In this document: piece by piece, positions 60,389 to 64,000 of the stretch | Numbering within the stretch: the first letter of the stretch is position 1 | Layout: the number at the start of each line of letters is the position of its first letter | Assembly (NCBI RefSeq): GCF_026191375.1 | Contig: NZ_JAODTL010000053.1 | Location: 62,001 to 126,000, forward strand | Reading direction: 5' to 3' | Source: Marinomonas pontica | Lineage (GTDB): Bacteria > Pseudomonadota > Gammaproteobacteria > Pseudomonadales > Marinomonadaceae | DNA: 64,000 nt | Translations under genes and position numbers: made by a program | Notes under the pieces: generated by a model | The model's input: only the letters and a program-made list of their open reading frames with translations | Database searches by the model: none | What the model was told of the DNA's origin: nothing

Positions 60389-61585
60389 TTAACCGACTAC
60401 TTTCGCTATGCTTTCGCACAAATAATCAATGTTGTTATCGCTCACACCCGCCACGCTCATACGACCAGTATCCGCGATATAAATAGCGTATTCACTGCGT
60501 AATTGACGCACTTGCTCAAGGGTTAAACCAGAGTAAGAGAACATACCGCGCTGGTCTTTAATGAAGCTAAAGTCTTTGCTTACACCAGACGCCGCTAGTT
60601 TAGCGACCAACTTTTCACGCAAACCATTAATGCGATCACGCATGGCCGCTACTTCCTGTTCCCACTCTGCTTTTAGCTCAGGGCTGCTCATGATGGTGTA
60701 AACCACTGCCGCACCGTGAGCCGGTGGCATAGAGTAGTTGGCACGAATCGCTTGACCAATAATAGAAAACGCAGCATCCGCTTCTGGTGCAGACGCGGCA
60801 ATCACGCTGAGACCGCCACAACGTTCACGGTAAATGCCGAAGTTTTTCGAGAAAGAATTCGCGATCAACATGTCTTGTACATTGGCCGCCATGTAACGTA
60901 GGCCCGCTAGGTCTTCGTCTAAACCGTCGCCAAAACCTTGGTACGCGGCATCAACTAACGGCAACAGATTGCGTTTGTTAACGAAATCGGTCAGCACTTT
61001 CCAGTGATCTGCTTGTAGATCAATGCCGGTAGGGTTGTGACAGCACGCGTGAAGCAGCAATACATCGCCTTCTTGCACTTCGGCTTCCAATGTCGCCATC
61101 ATGTCGTCAAAGCGCAAGCCGTTTGTTGCAGGGTCGTAGTAAGGGTAGTCTTTTACTTCTACACCGGCTGAATCAAAAATGGATTTATGGTTTCCCCACG
61201 TTGGGTCGCTTACCCACAGGCGTGCGCCTTTTAGGTTTGCACTAATAAAATCCGCCGCTACTTTCAACGCACCAGTTCCGCCTGGTGTCTGAGTAGAGCG
61301 AATACGACCAGAATGAATCAATGGGTTGCCTTCGCCTAGAATCAAATCTTTGATAATGGCTTCAAATTCCGTGGCGCCATAAATACCGAGATAGCTTTTA
61401 GAATCTTCTTGTTCAAGCAAAATTGCTTCGGCTTTTTTTACCGTATTTAAAATCGGCGTGTGGCCATTATCGTCTTTATAGACACCCACACCCAAATCGA
61501 TTTTCTTTGGGTTCGTGTCTTGTTTGTGGGCCATGATAAGGGCTAAAAGAGGGTCGCCAGAAACAGCTTTAAGATGCTTGAACAT
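60389..61585 (-). CDS. tyrB: Aromatic amino acid / aspartate aminotransferase
   Basis: Class I PLP-dependent aminotransferase converting aromatic or dicarboxylic amino acids to 2-oxo acids. I chose the ATG at 61585 (MFKHLKAVSGDPLLALIMAH), giving 398 codons; the frame extends 10 codons up. The PLP Lys is in IANSFSKNFGIYRERCGGLS. HACCHNPTGID and DAAYQGFGDGLDEDL are typical of the AspC/TyrB group. Substrate preference (TyrB versus AspC) cannot be decided from sequence alone. Confidence 0.88.
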   Translation of the reverse strand: MFKHLKAVSGDPLLALIMAHKQDTNPKKIDLGVGVYKDDNGHTPILNTVKKAEAILLEQEDSKSYLGIYGATEFEAIIKDLILGEGNPLIHSGRIRSTQTPGGTGALKVAADFISANLKGARLWVSDPTWGNHKSIFDSAGVEVKDYPYYDPATNGLRFDDMMATLEAEVQEGDVLLLHACCHNPTGIDLQADHWKVLTDFVNKRNLLPLVDAAYQGFGDGLDEDLAGLRYMAANVQDMLIANSFSKNFGIYRERCGGLSVIAASAPEADAAFSIIGQAIRANYSMPPAHGAAVVYTIMSSPELKAEWEQEVAAMRDRINGLREKLVAKLAASGVSKDFSFIKDQRGMFSYSGLTLEQVRQLRSEYAIYIADTGRMSVAGVSDNNIDYLCESIAKVVG

Positions 61586-61751
61586 GATAATTACGGGGTC
61601 CTTATTGTGTGCCACAGGAAAATCACTGCGGCTATAATCGTTGCCTAAATAGCCTCTTCATTTTGCCGTTTTTATGACAAAATACAATGCAGCTAAGAGG
61701 GAAAATTCCTCAATACTGTAAAGAAAAAAGACACCGCGCCGCTTACCTCTT

Positions 61752-62948
61752 ATGAGCCAATTTATGACCGCTTTTCAACAGCACTTTCAGACCCTTGATG
61801 AGTGGCTAAAAACACACGCCCCTCTTTGGCAGTTTGATACTTTTGCAAACCGTGAGACACCATGGGGAGAGCACTATCCAGCGTTAGCAGACTATTTAAA
61901 CAGTGAACCAAGCAGACCCATTGACGAGGAGTTTTATCGTCAGGTGTTTGGCCTTTGTCCAGATTTACAGCGACTAAGCCAAGATAAAGTCATTGAAAAA
62001 TATAGCTTTGAGCCGAAGCAAATACTTACTTCTAATCTTCCTAGTTATGTATTTTCTGGCATCAAAGGCCGGAAATGGTCGCAAATTCAAGCGTTCGTCT
62101 CGCACACGCCAGAGTCAAACCAATATGTGGAATGGTGCGCAGGAAAAGGCCATTTGGGGAAGTTGTTGGCATACCAAAACAATGCCGCTGTTCACAGTGT
62201 AGAATGGCAAAAAACACTGTGCGACGAAGGCCAGCAAGAAGCCAAGAAAATAGGCATAAAGCAAGTATTCACTCAGGCTGACGTGCTTAAACATCAAGGG
62301 GCATTTGCCCTGAAGGAAGCCGAATGCGTTGTCGCGCTTCATGCCTGCGGCGACTTACATAAGGTGCTACTGCAACAAGCCAGCGCCGCCAAAACCAAGC
62401 AAATTTGCATGTCGCCATGCTGTTATCACCTCACGCAAGACGAGCAATATCAGCCCTTATCAAACTTGGCCAAACACTCGTCGCTGATTTTGCGTAAGGC
62501 CGATCTCAAACTGGCGGTTAAAGAAGTCGCCACGGCGGGGGCGCGTGAACAACGCCTAAAGCAGCTTGAACTGACGTATCGACTTGGCTTTGACGCATGG
62601 CAAAGATCCGCCCGTCAGCAAGAGGAATACTTACCCGTACCGTCCATTCAAAAAGCCTTACTCAACCAAGGCTTTGACGCGTTTTGCCAGTGGGCCGCCG
62701 AGCAAAAAGGGCTATCAGATTTAATACCCCACACCCCATTTGAAGGCTTCGAATCCCTTGGCCAAACCCGCTACCAACAAGTGCAAAAACTCGAAGCCAT
62801 CAGCCAACTATTTAGACCCGCACTAGAGCACTGGCTCGTCCTCGACCGCGCCATGTACCTAAAAGAAAAAGGCTACCACGTCGAAATTGGAAAGTTCTGT
62901 GAGAAAAGCTTAACGCCGAGGAACTGGATGATAAGGGCAGAGCGGTGA
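61752..62948 (+). CDS. SAM-dependent methyltransferase (METTL25/GSTCD-like)
   Basis: 398-residue predicted methyltransferase. The SAM-binding motif is VEWCAGKGHLGKLLAY near residue 127, followed by VHSVEWQKTLCDEGQQEAKK (motif II), CVVALHACGDLHKVLL and MSPCCYHLTQ. The CCYH box is shared with eukaryotic METTL25/RRNAD1/GSTCD proteins. The substrate is unknown. It is divergent from the aminotransferase gene and stands alone. Confidence 0.82.
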   Translation: MSQFMTAFQQHFQTLDEWLKTHAPLWQFDTFANRETPWGEHYPALADYLNSEPSRPIDEEFYRQVFGLCPDLQRLSQDKVIEKYSFEPKQILTSNLPSYVFSGIKGRKWSQIQAFVSHTPESNQYVEWCAGKGHLGKLLAYQNNAAVHSVEWQKTLCDEGQQEAKKIGIKQVFTQADVLKHQGAFALKEAECVVALHACGDLHKVLLQQASAAKTKQICMSPCCYHLTQDEQYQPLSNLAKHSSLILRKADLKLAVKEVATAGAREQRLKQLELTYRLGFDAWQRSARQQEEYLPVPSIQKALLNQGFDAFCQWAAEQKGLSDLIPHTPFEGFESLGQTRYQQVQKLEAISQLFRPALEHWLVLDRAMYLKEKGYHVEIGKFCEKSLTPRNWMIRAER

Positions 62949-63045
62949 ACATTTTAGCTTATTTTTAAATCGAACAGTCGCCTTAAACATAATAGGCTTA
63001 TCGTTTGGATAAGCCTATGGAATACGGTATTTATGTTTTTTGTGA

Positions 63046-63744
63046 TTACACCAAGTCAAACAGTAGGGCTTTGACGCGTTTCTCGCTGAGTCTTTCGAAG
63101 TTGATCTCAGAGACGTTTTCAATTTTTGCGCCGTCGCCTGGTTTTACTGTGATGCCATCTCCTAGGGAGAGTTCGCCTTCGATTACGTGTACGTAGTAAT
63201 GGCGGTTGCTGTCGGCTTGCCATGTGGCTTGTTGCTGGTCTTCCAAAATCAGTTGGATGAGTTGCATGTTTTGTTTTATGTGTAATGTGCCATCTTTGCC
63301 ATCGGGTGTGATGATGGTGGTGAAGCCTTGTGCTTGGCTAAATTCTTTTTGTTGGTAACCTGGTTGTCCGCCAAGCTGGTTTGGTTGTATCCAAATTTGT
63401 AAGAATTTCAGCCTGTCTGTTTTGGAGGCGTTAAATTCGCTGTGATAAATGCCTTTGCCTGCTGACATGAGTTGGTATTCTCCAGCGGGCAGTTCTTTGA
63501 TATTGCCTGCGCTGTCTTTGTGGGCGATGGTGCCTTGTAATACTAGGCTCAGTATTTCCATGTCTTTGTGGCCGTGGGTTTCGAAGCCAGCGCCTGGGGT
63601 GACGGAGTCATCATTGATGACGCGTAGGTCTGAGAAGCCCATGTGTTTTGGGTCGTAGTAACTGCCAAAGGAAAACGTGTGATGGCTGTCTAGCCAGCCA
63701 AAGTTGGCGTGTCCGCGGTCTTGTGCGTGTCGAATGGTGATCAT
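63046..63744 (-). CDS. Pirin family protein (YhhW-like)
   Basis: Bicupin metal protein; some members have quercetin 2,3-dioxygenase activity. I chose the ATG at 63744 (MITIRHAQDRGHANFGWLDS) because AAGGAG lies upstream; the frame extends 11 codons further. It is 232 aa. Metal-ligand His and Glu are visible in FETHGHKDMEIL and IYHSEFNAS. It is divergent from a LysR gene, which is the usual arrangement for such stress-related enzymes. Confidence 0.92.
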   Translation of the reverse strand: MITIRHAQDRGHANFGWLDSHHTFSFGSYYDPKHMGFSDLRVINDDSVTPGAGFETHGHKDMEILSLVLQGTIAHKDSAGNIKELPAGEYQLMSAGKGIYHSEFNASKTDRLKFLQIWIQPNQLGGQPGYQQKEFSQAQGFTTIITPDGKDGTLHIKQNMQLIQLILEDQQQATWQADSNRHYYVHVIEGELSLGDGITVKPGDGAKIENVSEINFERLSEKRVKALLFDLV

Positions 63745-63879
63745 GGTGTTTCTCCTTAATGTTTGGTCGCACATCATGTTGGTGTGCGGTGTATGAAGTC
63801 AGTGTAGACATTGGTAAAAAGAAAGAAAATCGGAAGGTTTTGAGCTAGTATTTCAAAAAATTTGAAGATAGGTTGATGT

Positions 63880-64000
63880 ATGGCGTACGCGGTAACATTG
63901 GAAGCATTGCGAGTCTTGGAGGCGATTCATCAGCTGGGCAGTTTTGCGGCCGCGGCGGATGCTTTGTTTAAGGTGCCGTCGGCATTGACTTATACGGTGA
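63880..64000 (+). CDS. LysR-family transcriptional regulator, N-terminal fragment
   Basis: Starts with ATG at 63880 and runs off the window after 40 codons. The translation has the winged-helix start typical of LysR (LEALRVLEAIHQLGSFAAAA, then DALFKVPSALTYTV). It is divergent from the pirin gene with a 135-bp gap, so it probably regulates it. Confidence 0.88.
   Translation, partial: MAYAVTLEALRVLEAIHQLGSFAAAADALFKVPSALTYTV

Noticed and set aside
60389-61585. Calling the aminotransferase definitely AspC
   Set aside because: AspC and TyrB cannot be separated from the visible motifs; tyrB is used as a working name only.

Overview
The window is a chromosomal segment of a flagellated marine gammaproteobacterium. 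Gene order (rpoD-dnaG-yqeY-rpsU / tsaD-folB / cca-glpE-apaH-apaG-rsmA-pdxA-surA-lptD, then rpe-gph, trpGDC, then a flagellar cluster) and protein style point to the Oceanospirillales, most like Marinomonas. That placement is inference from synteny and was not tested by a search. No IS element, prophage, CRISPR array or rRNA was seen.

Layout. 1-4035 (minus): macromolecular-synthesis genes rpoD (cut by the window edge), dnaG, yqeY, rpsU. 4487-5891 (plus): tsaD, folB. 5892-13873 (minus): a tightly packed operon for tRNA CCA addition, Ap4A hydrolysis, rRNA methylation, vitamin B6 synthesis and outer-membrane biogenesis (cca, glpE, apaH, apaG, rsmA, pdxA, surA, lptD). 14002-23127: djlA, a DUF3530 protein, rpe, gph, an MscS-type channel, mgtE, trpGDC and an OsmC-like protein. 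23204-23279: tRNA-Arg(CCT).

23362-47094: nearly the whole rod, hook and filament gene set: flgN, flgM, flgA (minus), then cheV, cheR, flgBCDE, flgFGHIJ, flgKL, an HD-GYP-like protein, two flagellin genes, flaG, fliD, fliS and fliT. The promoters fit the usual flagellar hierarchy. Sigma-54 type -24/-12 sites lie before flgB and flgK. Sigma-28 type sites (TAAA-N15-GCCGATAA-like) lie before flgM and both flagellin genes. 47084-54046: a Maf-type flagellin glycosyltransferase and pseudaminic acid genes pseI, pseG, pseF, pseC, pseB, placed to make and attach the sugar to flagellin. 54185-64000: tag, nudF, an acyltransferase, a DUF1249 gene, yqiA, parE, a YecA-family gene, an aromatic/aspartate aminotransferase, a methyltransferase, a pirin and the start of a LysR regulator.

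Main oddities. (1) Eight conserved genes (folB, apaH, surA, the DUF3530 gene, gph, flgF, flgJ, parE) each carry a single-base frameshift, mostly a one-base loss in or beside a short homopolymer. Since parE and surA are among them, assembly or sequencing error is more likely than gene decay. (2) A perfect 21-copy array of a 7-bp unit starts 2 bp after the HD-GYP gene and lies upstream of the first flagellin promoters. (3) FlgE has an internal duplication. FliD has an acidic insert of about 100 residues. FlgH has an enlarged N-terminal linker. (4) The HD-GYP protein has lost the first His of its HD pair. (5) The pseudaminic acid set lacks a recognisable pseH here.
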